NCBI RefSeq assembly: GCF_000422665.1
Contig: NZ_KE383899.1
Location: 74,915 to 138,914, forward strand
DNA: 64,000 bases
Source: Ferrimonas senticii DSM 18821
GTDB taxonomy: Bacteria > Pseudomonadota > Gammaproteobacteria > Enterobacterales > Shewanellaceae
Reading direction: 5' to 3'
Position numbers and translations under genes: made by a program. Positions within the stretch are counted from its first letter, which is position 1. Each line of letters begins with the position of its first letter. Shown here piece after piece: positions 46,901 to 54,634 of this stretch. The notes beneath the pieces were generated by a model, which was not told where the DNA came from, searched no databases, and worked only from the letters and a program-made list of their open reading frames with translations.

Positions 46901-46971
46901 AGGATGATCGACAAGGCGATGACGATCACACTTAAGACTTTGTTGCGAATAGTAAATTCTGCAAAGTTCAT
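43912..46971 (-). CDS. RND family efflux pump, inner-membrane transporter
   Basis: The 1019-residue protein has the 12-helix AcrB/MexB-type layout with two large periplasmic loops. It begins MNFAEFTIRNKVLSVIVIALS and has QAQVITYYPGATPREVADEVS and MPRLEDPDF. In helix 4 the proton-relay site reads GMMVDNAIVV: Asp404 is present but the neighbouring second Asp of AcrB is Asn405, as in several RND branches such as TriC- or VmeK-like pumps. It works with the adaptor encoded just upstream and an outer-membrane channel that is not in this window. The ATG at 46971 gives the family N-terminus. Confidence 0.93.
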   Translation of the reverse strand: MNFAEFTIRNKVLSVIVIALSIILGWQAYQTMPRLEDPDFVIRQAQVITYYPGATPREVADEVSETLEIAIRQLQEVETVESISSFGKSEITVEIKYQFSKSKAELSTVWSKLRNKISDSETKLPPGASAPIVVDDFGDVYGMYYLISGDGFSNAELQDYAEELKGEIEQIDNVAKVALLGEQAEQIFVELNREASTALGISIDAIANRLALQNQVVNAGNVQVGQQRLILAPTGAVDSIAALENTLISDSVDGRAIYLRDIATVTRGVQTPASRVIRFNQQDAIALGVSNVTGSNVVAVGEALDAYLLESESRRPYGINVERFYHQGAEVAASVENFVANVFAALAIVVITLLLFMGVKSALVIGAILLLTIAATLATMNLIGIPMHRISLGALIIALGMMVDNAIVVTEGILVGIQRGRGKLEIAKEVVSQTQWPLLGGTIVGCLAFAPIGFAPGSTAEYTGHLFWVILISLLFSWLFAVTLTPLFCYLLFKANGDAAAEPAKVGRVVAGYQSLVRIAVRFRWLTLTAIVALFITSLWGAQFMKPGFFPTSTSPQMVVDYWLPEGTDIERTGADIRQIEAFIAKQEGVQSVLSSTGSGGIRYMLIYSPQSPNGAYGQLLVRLDDYRQIDALKRKVESYLGEQFPDAQTKVWRFVLGPGGGSDIEVTFRGPDPQVLRDLAGQANAIMYADGRGVEIKDNWRNPVPVLVPQVDELSAQRAGVTRQDIARALQTNFNGRQIGVYREQDQLIPIVLRAPESERQGLQDIDNIAVVSSDTGNVVPLGSVVTGVDTQWQDGQLRRENRVWTIKAQVSTDGSELESQLRGRITDQIEAIALPDGYTMEWEGIFGDSTESNEDLASTIPAGLAAMVIVVLLLFNAVRQPLVIWLVVPLALIGVVFGLVLTQTPLEFMGILGLLSLSGLLIKNAIVLVEQIDLDIATNMPRMDALVQASASRLRPVMMGAITTVLGVIPLFYDAFFKSMSVVMVFGLSFATLLTLVIVPALYAVFFNIKNDEVAGQ

Positions 46972-46991
46972 CGAGTTATCCAAGCCTCTGC

Positions 46992-48047
46992 CTAACGCTG
47001 CCAAGGACGAACGGCCAACCCTTCGGCTAAGAAGCTGCCACCGGCCGCGACCACTTGCTCGCCGGCTTGCAAGCCGCTAATCACGGTTGCCATCTCGGCG
47101 CTGTCAGCGGCCAAGGTAACCACCCGCTTACTGAGAGTTTGGCTGCTGGCATCAAACACCCACACGTACTGGTTTTGGCCGTCACTGAGGATAGCGGTGA
47201 GCGGCAGGGTAAAACGGTTCGGCGCCACATCAGCCACGGTTCGCTCGACAAACAGTTTGCCGTTCATGCCCGGCAACACCAGATGCTGCTCGCCGACTTG
47301 GATATAGAAGTGCACCGCGTAGGTTTGCGAGATGGGATCGGCCTCCAACTGCGCCGAATTAAACTGCGCCGGGAACTGCACCTGCGGCAAGCTCGACAGC
47401 ACCAGATAGCTGCGCCACTGACGATCGTTTTTGGCCCCGGCGATGGTGGCCGCAGGTACGTTGATGGTGACCTTCATCAGATCGGTCGCCAGTACCGAGG
47501 CCACCAGCTCACCGGCATTGATGTTGTCTAGTCGTTCGACCGGCAGGTTGGCGATCACCCCAGAAAACGGCGCCACCAGCACCGCGTCTTTCACCGCTTT
47601 TTGCGCCTTTTGGTAATTTGCCAGCGTCACATTACGATTGGAGCTCAGCTCATCCATCTGACTGGCTGAGATAGTGCCGCTTACGGCCAACTTCTGACCG
47701 CGGTCGAAGTTGCTTTGGGCATTGCGGTACTGCGCTTCGGCGGAGATCAGTGCGCTGTCGAGATCTTCAGAGTTTAATCGCGCAATTACCTGGCCCTGTT
47801 GCACTTGCTGGCCCTCTTTCACCAACAGTTCATCAATGATGCCGCCGATCTGGAAGGTCAGCGCCGCCGATTCCGCCGCCGATACCGTTGCCGGGTAACT
47901 TTGCGCCAACTGCTGGCCGCTGGCTGCCACCGTCAGCAGTTTCACCGGCCGAGGTTTGGCTTGCTCTGGTGCAGCAACCTGCTCGGCGGTACAGCCGCTA
48001 AGCAGTGTGGCCAGCGTTACCGCGCTTAGAAGTAAAGATCGTTTCAT
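46992..48047 (-). CDS. RND efflux periplasmic adaptor (membrane fusion lipoprotein)
   Basis: The 351-residue protein has a lipoprotein signal ending LLSGC (Cys19). The HlyD/MFP layout follows: beta-barrel and lipoyl strands (VSAAESAALTFQIGGIIDELLVKEGQQVQQGQVIARL), a short helical hairpin (about residues 95-150), and VLVAPFSGVIANLPVERLDNINAGE. It bridges the RND pump and an outer-membrane channel. The pump gene starts 20 bases downstream. The divergent Crp/Fnr-type gene upstream is the obvious candidate regulator. Confidence 0.92.
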   Translation of the reverse strand: MKRSLLLSAVTLATLLSGCTAEQVAAPEQAKPRPVKLLTVAASGQQLAQSYPATVSAAESAALTFQIGGIIDELLVKEGQQVQQGQVIARLNSEDLDSALISAEAQYRNAQSNFDRGQKLAVSGTISASQMDELSSNRNVTLANYQKAQKAVKDAVLVAPFSGVIANLPVERLDNINAGELVASVLATDLMKVTINVPAATIAGAKNDRQWRSYLVLSSLPQVQFPAQFNSAQLEADPISQTYAVHFYIQVGEQHLVLPGMNGKLFVERTVADVAPNRFTLPLTAILSDGQNQYVWVFDASSQTLSKRVVTLAADSAEMATVISGLQAGEQVVAAGGSFLAEGLAVRPWQR

Positions 48048-48177
48048 GGCAGCTCTCTTTAATTGGGCTATCTGGTTGAAATCGTTATCAATGCACTAAG
48101 GATGACCACCTTAGCGCGAAAAATATGCGAATGGCATTAGTAATAGTCGCATCATAATCAGCCGAGCCAAGCCAAGG

Positions 48178-48193
48178 TGTCCGCAATCGGACA
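48178..48193. promoter_or_regulatory. Perfect palindrome in the divergent efflux/regulator promoter region
   Basis: TGTCCGCAATCGGACA is a perfect inverted repeat with six-base arms and a four-base centre, the 5-N4-5 spacing of Fnr-type operators but with GTCCG/CGGAC half-sites. It lies 46 bases before the regulator ATG and 130 bases before the adaptor ATG. Confidence 0.5.
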
Positions 48194-48239
48194 ATCTGTT
48201 AACATCGTTGCTGAATCTTTTCTTTGGCGTTTGTCGATC

Positions 48240-48929
48240 ATGATTAATCACCAGCAGATCCACTGGCCCATTGCCCTTAGCAGCGCCTATCAGCAACAGT
48301 TGCTGGCAGTGGGACAGCAATCGCGCGCTTTCCCTAAAAATGGCGATCTGCCCGGTGATGGCACCCTGTACTACATCCATCGCGGCTTAGTGGCGTTAAG
48401 GGTGTATACCTTATGCGGTCGCAGCGTGATCACCATGATCCGCGGCGAGGGGGAATGGCTGACCACCTACAGTGGTCCGATGGCCCTGTCCATTCACGTT
48501 GAACCGTTAACCGATTGCCAGCTAATGAGTTTTAGCGCCGATAAGTTAGACAAGCTAAAGCAACAACAGTTAGAACATTACAAACTGCTGCACGGCATTA
48601 GCCAAAGCATCCAAGCCCGTTGGATGCAGGCGCAGCTGATTGGTTGTTTTAGCGCCCAAGAGCAAGTCGCTTATCTGCTACTTGAGTTAGGACGTCACTT
48701 CCCTCGTTATCAGGTCCCACTGTCGCAAAAACGGTTGAGTGAACTGACTGGCATTGCCCGCCAGCGAGTTAATGAGACCTGTCGAGCACTGGTCGCCGCC
48801 GGTGCCATCGACAGCCAGCACAGCTTAATTACCCTGAAACGGCTGGCGCCTTTTAATGAAATATTGCGCCACAGTGATCTCTCCAGCCACAACCCGCTAC
48901 TGCTGTTAGGTCAACACATACCGCAGTAA
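48240..48929 (+). CDS. Crp/Fnr family transcriptional regulator
   Basis: The 229-residue protein has a cNMP-binding-fold N-terminal domain (GTLYYIHRGLVALRVY, GRSVITMIRGEGEW) and a C-terminal winged helix (VPLSQKRLSELTGIARQRVNETCRALVAAGAI). The Cys cluster of FNR is absent, and the cAMP-contact residues of CRP are not evident, so its signal is unknown. In the recognition helix the CRP order Arg-Glu-(x3)-Arg becomes Arg-Gln-(x3)-Glu, so its DNA site should differ from TGTGA. The ATG at 48240 is chosen because the frame upstream runs into the operator. Divergent from the RND efflux genes. Confidence 0.85.
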   Translation: MINHQQIHWPIALSSAYQQQLLAVGQQSRAFPKNGDLPGDGTLYYIHRGLVALRVYTLCGRSVITMIRGEGEWLTTYSGPMALSIHVEPLTDCQLMSFSADKLDKLKQQQLEHYKLLHGISQSIQARWMQAQLIGCFSAQEQVAYLLLELGRHFPRYQVPLSQKRLSELTGIARQRVNETCRALVAAGAIDSQHSLITLKRLAPFNEILRHSDLSSHNPLLLLGQHIPQ

Positions 48930-49065
48930 CGACAGAATAAAAAATCACCAATTGTAGATATTTATGTACAAATCACACTAGCCGAAATCAGCCAGTATTG
49001 GTTGTCAACTGGCCGTCGATTGCCGACATTAGTGCCAACAACATTACATACGCCAAGGATTGGGG

Positions 49066-49713
49066 ATGAAATTCGGATTATTCGGAATAATGCTACTGCT
49101 TAGTGGCCACAGTTGGGCGAGTGCCGTTGGGGTTCATGGCATGGTTCTGATAAACAGTCAGCAAGGTTTGATTGCCAGCCATATGCCGCTGCATGGCTCA
49201 ATCCACAGCCACCAGCTGCTGTTCACCCTGCAACTATCACCGCAGCATCACGCCAAAGCGTTGGCGCTGTTAAGCGAATATCCACTGATCACCTTAAAGC
49301 CAGAGCGATTTGATCTGCACCAACTCATGCACGGTTCACTGACCGAGTTCACTACTGAGGTGGTGGCTGGCCATTTTGAACGCGGTGGCCGCACCGAGCT
49401 CGAACAGGTTACGGTTAACGTCACTAAGATATTGCTGAATCAACCACTCAGCGAACAAGACAATGGCAACTACTACGCCATCGACCTTGGCCCGCAAACC
49501 TTGCTGGCACATCGGATCGCCGCGATACCGAGTTTTGACCAACTGATACTGGTCGACAGTCCGATTAGCGCAATCGGCGCAAAGAACACCCACAATGCCC
49601 CCACGCCACAACTGCGACTTGGCAACGGCCAACCTCTGAGCGACCACTCACTGTGGCAGGGGATGCCGCTGTATTCGCTCTATCTGGAAACCCAAGACTT
49701 TCAGGCACGCTGA
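49066..49713 (+). CDS. Exported protein of unknown function, His-rich
   Basis: The 215-residue protein has a signal peptide (GLFGIMLLLSGHSWA-SA, cut near residue 19). After it comes GVHGMVLINSQQGLIASHMPLH, a pattern I recall from uncharacterised proteins of marine gammaproteobacteria that carry a GLYASHLP-type motif. Histidines are frequent in the first 100 residues (for example HGSIHSHQ and SPQHHAKA), which could bind metal. AAGGA (49055-49059) fixes the ATG at 49066. Its TGA overlaps the ATG of the amidotransferase-like gene, so the two are made together. I do not recognise a function. Confidence 0.7.
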   Translation: MKFGLFGIMLLLSGHSWASAVGVHGMVLINSQQGLIASHMPLHGSIHSHQLLFTLQLSPQHHAKALALLSEYPLITLKPERFDLHQLMHGSLTEFTTEVVAGHFERGGRTELEQVTVNVTKILLNQPLSEQDNGNYYAIDLGPQTLLAHRIAAIPSFDQLILVDSPISAIGAKNTHNAPTPQLRLGNGQPLSDHSLWQGMPLYSLYLETQDFQAR

Positions 49714-50348
49714 TGATAATTGCGCTGCTGCAACATCATCATGAGGAACATGCTGGTCACATTCAAGCGTGGGCAACCAGTCGCGGTTATCAATTGCTGC
49801 CACTACTGACCCCACAGTTGTCCCAATGGCCAAGGCTAACGGCGGTCGATGCGGTAATAGTGCTTGGTGGCGAATATGATCTGCACCAACGCAGTGAATT
49901 GCCATGGCTACAGCAGGAGCTGGATTGGCTGGCACAGGCGCTGGCAGCCAAACTGCCATTGATTGGGATCTGTTTAGGGGCACAATTGCTATCGCACCTG
50001 CTTGGAGCTAGAGTGCTACCGCTCATGTCGCCTGAGTTTGGCATTCAGCCACTCACCTTAAGCAGTGGCGACTGCATCGAGGTGCTGCAAGCGCATCACT
50101 ACCGGTTTGAGCTACCCAATCACGCCACCCTACTTGGGTCGACCCCACTGTGCCAGCAACAGATCTACCGCTGCCAACAGGTACTGGCACTGCAGTGTCA
50201 TCTAGAGTGGGACAGCAACATGTATCAACAATTGATTGGTCAACGCCTGCAGCGGGAATTCAATCACCAACCAGCCCACGGATTGTTGGTGCAATTGTTA
50301 GATCAACACCTTGCGGCTCACTCCACAATCACCGTTGCCACAACATAA
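49713..50348 (+). CDS. Class I glutamine amidotransferase-like protein (GMP-synthase type)
   Basis: The 211-residue protein has the GATase fold with oxyanion segment VLGGEYDL, the nucleophile elbow GICLGAQLL (Cys87), and the His-x-Glu pair in QCHLEWD (His163, Glu165), so the triad is complete. Stand-alone members of this group are often annotated as GMP-synthase-like and may hydrolyse gamma-glutamyl compounds; the acceptor is unknown. It starts on the stop codon of the secreted protein gene, and its last 31 bases overlap the convergent acpS. Confidence 0.85.
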   Translation: MIIALLQHHHEEHAGHIQAWATSRGYQLLPLLTPQLSQWPRLTAVDAVIVLGGEYDLHQRSELPWLQQELDWLAQALAAKLPLIGICLGAQLLSHLLGARVLPLMSPEFGIQPLTLSSGDCIEVLQAHHYRFELPNHATLLGSTPLCQQQIYRCQQVLALQCHLEWDSNMYQQLIGQRLQREFNHQPAHGLLVQLLDQHLAAHSTITVATT

Positions 50349-50695
50349 CGACGCTCGTCAGACAGTGACACATGAGTGCTTGTCGCGCCAAGTTGCGCCA
50401 TACGTTCGGCAGCACCGCCACGCAATTGCAGTAGCGGTGCGCCCCACTCATTGTGACTAAGGCTGATATGCTGAAACGACACCCCGCGGCCGATGCCGGT
50501 GCCAAGGGCTTTGGCGGCCGCCTCTTTGATGGCGAAGCGCTTGGCGAGAAACCTTGCTGGATCGCTGCTGTGGCCAAGCTCGCGAAGCTCCGACTCAGTT
50601 AAGATCCGCGCCGCCAACTTGTCACCGAGCTTATCGAACCGGGTGGCAATCCGTTCGATCTCAACAATGTCAGTGCCTAAGCCTTTAATCGCCAT
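50318..50695 (-). CDS. acpS: AcpS, holo-acyl-carrier-protein synthase
   Basis: The 125-residue enzyme has GLGTDIVEIERI with the metal-binding Asp near residue 8, RFLAKRFAIKEAAAKALGTGIG with the second site Glu, and SLSDERRYVVATV at the end. It loads 4'-phosphopantetheine onto acyl carrier protein. It abuts pdxJ with no spacer and ends the superoperon. Its 3' end overlaps the amidotransferase-like gene on the other strand. Confidence 0.96.
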   Translation of the reverse strand: MAIKGLGTDIVEIERIATRFDKLGDKLAARILTESELRELGHSSDPARFLAKRFAIKEAAAKALGTGIGRGVSFQHISLSHNEWGAPLLQLRGGAAERMAQLGATSTHVSLSDERRYVVATVIVE

Positions 50696-51421
50696 TTAGC
50701 GGCGCGCCTCTAACATCAGCTGTTTCATGGTCTTAACCGCGGTTTCCAAGCCCTCAAAGGCCGCCCGAGCAATAATACTGTGGCCGATATTCAGCTCGAA
50801 AAATTGTGGGATAGCGGCAATCGGTTGGACGTTGTGATAGTGCAGACCGTGACCGGCATTAACCACCAAACCAAGACTGGCGGCGTGCTCGGCGCCCTTT
50901 TTAATTCGCTCAAGCTCGGCTTGTTGACTGCTGCCGTGGCTATCGGCGTAAGCGCCGGTGTGGATCTCAATCACCGGCGCCCCAACCGCGGCAGCAGCGT
51001 CAATCTGGGCGATGTCGGCATCGATAAACAGCGATACCTTGATCCCCGCGGCGCGCAAACGACTGCAAGCGTCTTCGATTTTGCCCTGCTGACCAACCAC
51101 ATCTAAGCCACCTTCGGTGGTAACTTCCTGCCGTTTCTCCGGCACTAGGCAAACGTATTCCGGCTTGATTCGCTCGGCGATGGCGAGCATCTCATCGGTT
51201 ACCGCCATCTCCAGATTCATTCGGGTTTTGATGGTTTGCGCCAGCAGTTCAACGTCGCGATCGGTGATATGGCGACGATCTTCTCGTAGATGAATGGTGA
51301 TGCCATCAGCGCCGGCCATCTCGGCCACCGCAGCGGCATAAACCGGATCCGGATAGTCGGTGCCCCGTGCGTTACGCAGGGTGGCAATGTGATCGATATT
51401 AACGCCCAGAAGTATGCTCAT
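50696..51421 (-). CDS. pdxJ: PdxJ, pyridoxine 5'-phosphate synthase
   Basis: The 241-residue TIM barrel opens [23 protein letters not shown] and has [32 protein letters not shown] and [10 protein letters not shown]. It condenses 3-amino-1-hydroxyacetone phosphate with deoxyxylulose phosphate in vitamin B6 synthesis. It overlaps the 3' end of recO by 23 bases. Confidence 0.97.
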   Translation of the reverse strand: MSILLGVNIDHIATLRNARGTDYPDPVYAAAVAEMAGADGITIHLREDRRHITDRDVELLAQTIKTRMNLEMAVTDEMLAIAERIKPEYVCLVPEKRQEVTTEGGLDVVGQQGKIEDACSRLRAAGIKVSLFIDADIAQIDAAAAVGAPVIEIHTGAYADSHGSSQQAELERIKKGAEHAASLGLVVNAGHGLHYHNVQPIAAIPQFFELNIGHSIIARAAFEGLETAVKTMKQLMLEARR

Positions 51422-52151
51422 CGGTCCCTCGTTGTCGTAAAAATAGCGTCCGGCTATGCAAAGGTTTGCTGCCCAGCAGCGGCTTTAACAGCTCCCGCAC
51501 TAAGCGTTTGCCTTGACGCAGATGTTCAATGTCGGCCAGTTGTTGATCCCGCCACGCCAGCAGCATTGCGCCAGATACGGCATCAACGCTGGGTTGGGCG
51601 GTGGCGATGAAGCCCTGGCCGGTGCGCCAGCGATAGTGGCAACTTGGCTGCAGCGGTTCGGAATCGGCATCGTAAACCAGTGGCGGCAACTGACCAAGGT
51701 GTTGCAGCAGCGCCAGCTCCAGATAGCGTAAATTGGCTTCGACGTTGATCTCTGCCGCAAGCCCCATCAAACACTGCTGATACTGCTCAAACAGCGCTTC
51801 GTCGGTTTGCCACTCCGGCAGCAGCCGTTGGCACAGTTCATTGACGTACAGGCCGCTGTAGAGTGCGGTCCCCGACAGAGGCAGCGGCATCGTCGGTGCT
51901 TCCAGCTGCGCCAGCGTGCGCAGGGTGGAATGGCCGGATAAGCCGACCAACAACGGTCGAAATGGTTGTAGCTGCGCCCGCTTAGCGGTGCCCGCTTTAC
52001 CGCCAATACGAACCACGGCCGCAATGCGGCCGTGTTGTTCAGTCAGCAAGTCGAGTAACAAGCTGCTCTCTCGGTAGGGCCGAGAGTGCAGCAGGTAGGC
52101 TCGAACCAGCGGCGCTGGCTGGTACTTAGACAAAGTCTTAGTCGTCGCCAT
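51399..52151 (-). CDS. recO: RecO, DNA repair and recombination mediator
   Basis: The 250-residue protein has the N-terminal OB fold ([37 protein letters not shown]) and a helical C-terminal domain ([25 protein letters not shown]). RecO loads RecA with RecR and anneals strands. The four Zn-binding cysteines of some RecO proteins are not obvious. It overlaps era by 14 bases and pdxJ by 23. Confidence 0.93.
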   Translation of the reverse strand: MATTKTLSKYQPAPLVRAYLLHSRPYRESSLLLDLLTEQHGRIAAVVRIGGKAGTAKRAQLQPFRPLLVGLSGHSTLRTLAQLEAPTMPLPLSGTALYSGLYVNELCQRLLPEWQTDEALFEQYQQCLMGLAAEINVEANLRYLELALLQHLGQLPPLVYDADSEPLQPSCHYRWRTGQGFIATAQPSVDAVSGAMLLAWRDQQLADIEHLRQGKRLVRELLKPLLGSKPLHSRTLFLRQRGTDEHTSGR

Positions 52152-53043
52152 AGCCCAAGCTGCGCAGGGCGCGCTCGTCGTCGGCCCAACCGGATTTCAC
52201 CTTAACCCAAGTCTCTAAGTAGACCTTGGTGTCAAACAGCTCTTCCATATCTTTACGGGCTTCGCGGCCGATGGTTTTGATCTTCTCGCCTTTGTTGCCG
52301 ATCACCATCTTCTTCTGACCGGAGCGCTCGACCAGAATCAGTGCATTGATGTGGAAGGTGCCCTTCTCATCAACACCAAACTGTTCGATCTCAACGTTCA
52401 GCGAATACGGCAATTCGTCGCCCAAGAAACGGATCAGCTTTTCACGCAAGATCTCCGCCGCCATAAAGCGCTGGGAGCGATCGGTCACGTACTCTTCAGG
52501 GAAGTAGTGGATGCACTCAGGCAGCAGCGGCTGCGCCATCTTGATCAGCGGCTCTGGGCTACCGCCCTTACCGGCCGACATAGGGATGATCGCATCGAAC
52601 GGGAACTGCTCCTGCAGCCACTGCAGGTGCGGCATCAGATCGGCTTTCTCTTTAACCTGATCAACCTTGTTGACCACCAGCACGGTTTTGCGTTCGCCGG
52701 CGCCGCGCTTGATCTTGTTCAGCACCATCTGGTCGTCTTCGGTCCATTTGGTGCCTTCAACCACCATCACCACCATCTCAACGTCACCAATCGATGACGC
52801 CGCAGCGCGGTTCATCAGGCGGTTGATGGCGCGTTTTTCCTCTTTGTGAAGCCCTGGGGTATCCACAAAGATGGTTTGGTAAGCGCCTTCGGTGTGAATG
52901 CCCATGATCCGATGACGGGTAGTCTGCGGCTTACGGGAGGTGATCGACACCTTCTGGCCAAGAATCAAGTTGAGCAGGGTGGATTTGCCAACGTTGGGAC
53001 GGCCAACGATGGCAACAAAGCCACAATAGGTGGTATCGGTCAT
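52138..53043 (-). CDS. era: Era, ribosome-assembly GTPase
   Basis: The 301-residue protein has an N-terminal GTPase domain with G1 GRPNVGKST, switch I TTRHRI, G3 DTPGL and G4 NKVD, and a C-terminal KH domain ([21 protein letters not shown]). Era binds the 3' end of 16S rRNA during 30S maturation. It overlaps rnc by four bases. Confidence 0.97.
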   Translation of the reverse strand: MTDTTYCGFVAIVGRPNVGKSTLLNLILGQKVSITSRKPQTTRHRIMGIHTEGAYQTIFVDTPGLHKEEKRAINRLMNRAAASSIGDVEMVVMVVEGTKWTEDDQMVLNKIKRGAGERKTVLVVNKVDQVKEKADLMPHLQWLQEQFPFDAIIPMSAGKGGSPEPLIKMAQPLLPECIHYFPEEYVTDRSQRFMAAEILREKLIRFLGDELPYSLNVEIEQFGVDEKGTFHINALILVERSGQKKMVIGNKGEKIKTIGREARKDMEELFDTKVYLETWVKVKSGWADDERALRSLGYGDD

Positions 53044-53714
53044 GCTTGTAACAGCTCCAGAGTTTTGGCTGCAGCATCCTGCTCGGCCTTGCGGCGGGAA
53101 GCGCCCTTACCAACGATAGCGTCAGTTAGGCCCTCCACTTGGCAGCTTACGGTAAAGGTTTGGTCGTGGGCATCACCGGTGATGTCCAACACATCGTACA
53201 CCGGCAACGGCTTACGACGCCCCTGCAGATACTCCTGCAGGCTGGTTTTCGGGTCTTTTTGGCGCTGGCCGGGAACGATGGTGTTCAATCGAGTTTGGTA
53301 CAGACGCAAAATCAGAGTGCGCGCCGCTTCGGTGCCACCATCGAGGTAAACGGCACCAAAGATCGCTTCCACCGCGTCGGCCAGAATTGATTCGCGACGA
53401 AAACCGCCGGATTTCAACTCGCCAGGGCCGAGCTTAACCACTTCCGACAGATTCAGCTCGCGGCCGATCTCTGCCAAGGTCACGCCCTTAACCAAAGACG
53501 CGCGCATCCGAGTCATGTCGCCTTCGGCGACTTTCGGGAAGCGGTTAAACAGTTCGTCGGCAATCACAAAACCGAGCACCGCGTCACCGAGGTACTCTAA
53601 GCGTTCGTTGTGGTTGCCGGCGGCGCTGCGATGGGTCAACGCCAGTTGCAGGCGCGCCACGTCGTTAAAACGATACTGCAGCGCACTTTGCAGGCGGGAT
53701 AACTTGTCGATCAC
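53040..53714 (-). CDS. rnc: Rnc, ribonuclease III
   Basis: The 224-residue enzyme has the signature [20 protein letters not shown], the second acidic site [20 protein letters not shown] and a C-terminal double-stranded-RNA-binding domain ([36 protein letters not shown]). It processes rRNA precursors. Linked to lepB by a four-base overlap and to era likewise. Confidence 0.97.
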   Translation of the reverse strand: MIDKLSRLQSALQYRFNDVARLQLALTHRSAAGNHNERLEYLGDAVLGFVIADELFNRFPKVAEGDMTRMRASLVKGVTLAEIGRELNLSEVVKLGPGELKSGGFRRESILADAVEAIFGAVYLDGGTEAARTLILRLYQTRLNTIVPGQRQKDPKTSLQEYLQGRRKPLPVYDVLDITGDAHDQTFTVSCQVEGLTDAIVGKGASRRKAEQDAAAKTLELLQA

Positions 53715-54631
53715 TCAATGCCTCCGATGCGCTCAAAGCGCACGCCGGATGGAATCCAGGTTGGCAGCAAGTCGGCTTCACTGCGATCAAACACAAATGA
53801 CATCCAGATCACGCTGGCACGACCAACCAACTGGTCTTCGCTAACGAAGCCCCAAAAACGGCTGTCGGTAGAGTTATCGCGGTTGTCGCCCATCATAAAG
53901 TAATGGCCTTCGGGCACGATCCACTCGCCGATGCGGTTGCCCTGCTGTTGGAAATAATAAGCGGTCGGTTCACCACGGGCTGGGTTGATCAGCAGATCGT
54001 GCGTCACCTCACCCAGCACTTCGCGGTAGCGCTCCAGCGGAATGGTGCCGCTGCGGTATTCGCCTTGGTTAACACCAGCCACGTTCAGCGCTTTGAGCTC
54101 TGGGCATGGGTTCATGCCAGTTTCGCATTTAGGCTGAATGTACAGTTGCTTATTACGATAAACGATGCGATCGCCCGGCAGGCCAACCACTCGCTTGATG
54201 TAATCGATGCGCTCATCTTGCGGGTATTTAAATACCGCGACATCGCCACGCTCAGGCTTACCGGTTTCAATCAGGGTGCTGCGCCACACCGGATCTTTGA
54301 TGCCATAGGCGTACTTTTCCACCAGGATAAAGTCGCCAACCAACAGCGTTGGCATCATCGAACCGGATGGAATTTGAAACGGTTCAAACATAAATGAGCG
54401 GAAGATCAGTACCGCCGCCAGTACCGGGAACACCCCATGGGCGTTCTCGGCAATGGCACCTTCGCGCAGGATGTTATGACGAGCGTCAGCATCCAACGGC
54501 GCCCCAGCATTGGCTTCCGCCAACGCCAGTGACGCCTTACGCTTAGGCAGCAGCACAAAGTGATCAAACGCCCAGATGAGCCCAGCCGCGAGGGTCAGGA
54601 TCACCAGGATGTGTGAAAACAGTGTCGCCAT
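53711..54631 (-). CDS. lepB: LepB, signal peptidase I
   Basis: The 306-residue inner-membrane protease has an N-terminal helix (about residues 5-25) and a second one before the catalytic [13 protein letters not shown] box (Ser near residue 93). The Lys is in [15 protein letters not shown], and [20 protein letters not shown] is present. It removes signal peptides of exported proteins. lepA ends three bases upstream. Confidence 0.97.
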   Translation of the reverse strand: MATLFSHILVILTLAAGLIWAFDHFVLLPKRKASLALAEANAGAPLDADARHNILREGAIAENAHGVFPVLAAVLIFRSFMFEPFQIPSGSMMPTLLVGDFILVEKYAYGIKDPVWRSTLIETGKPERGDVAVFKYPQDERIDYIKRVVGLPGDRIVYRNKQLYIQPKCETGMNPCPELKALNVAGVNQGEYRSGTIPLERYREVLGEVTHDLLINPARGEPTAYYFQQQGNRIGEWIVPEGHYFMMGDNRDNSTDSRFWGFVSEDQLVGRASVIWMSFVFDRSEADLLPTWIPSGVRFERIGGIE

Positions 54632-54634
54632 AAA

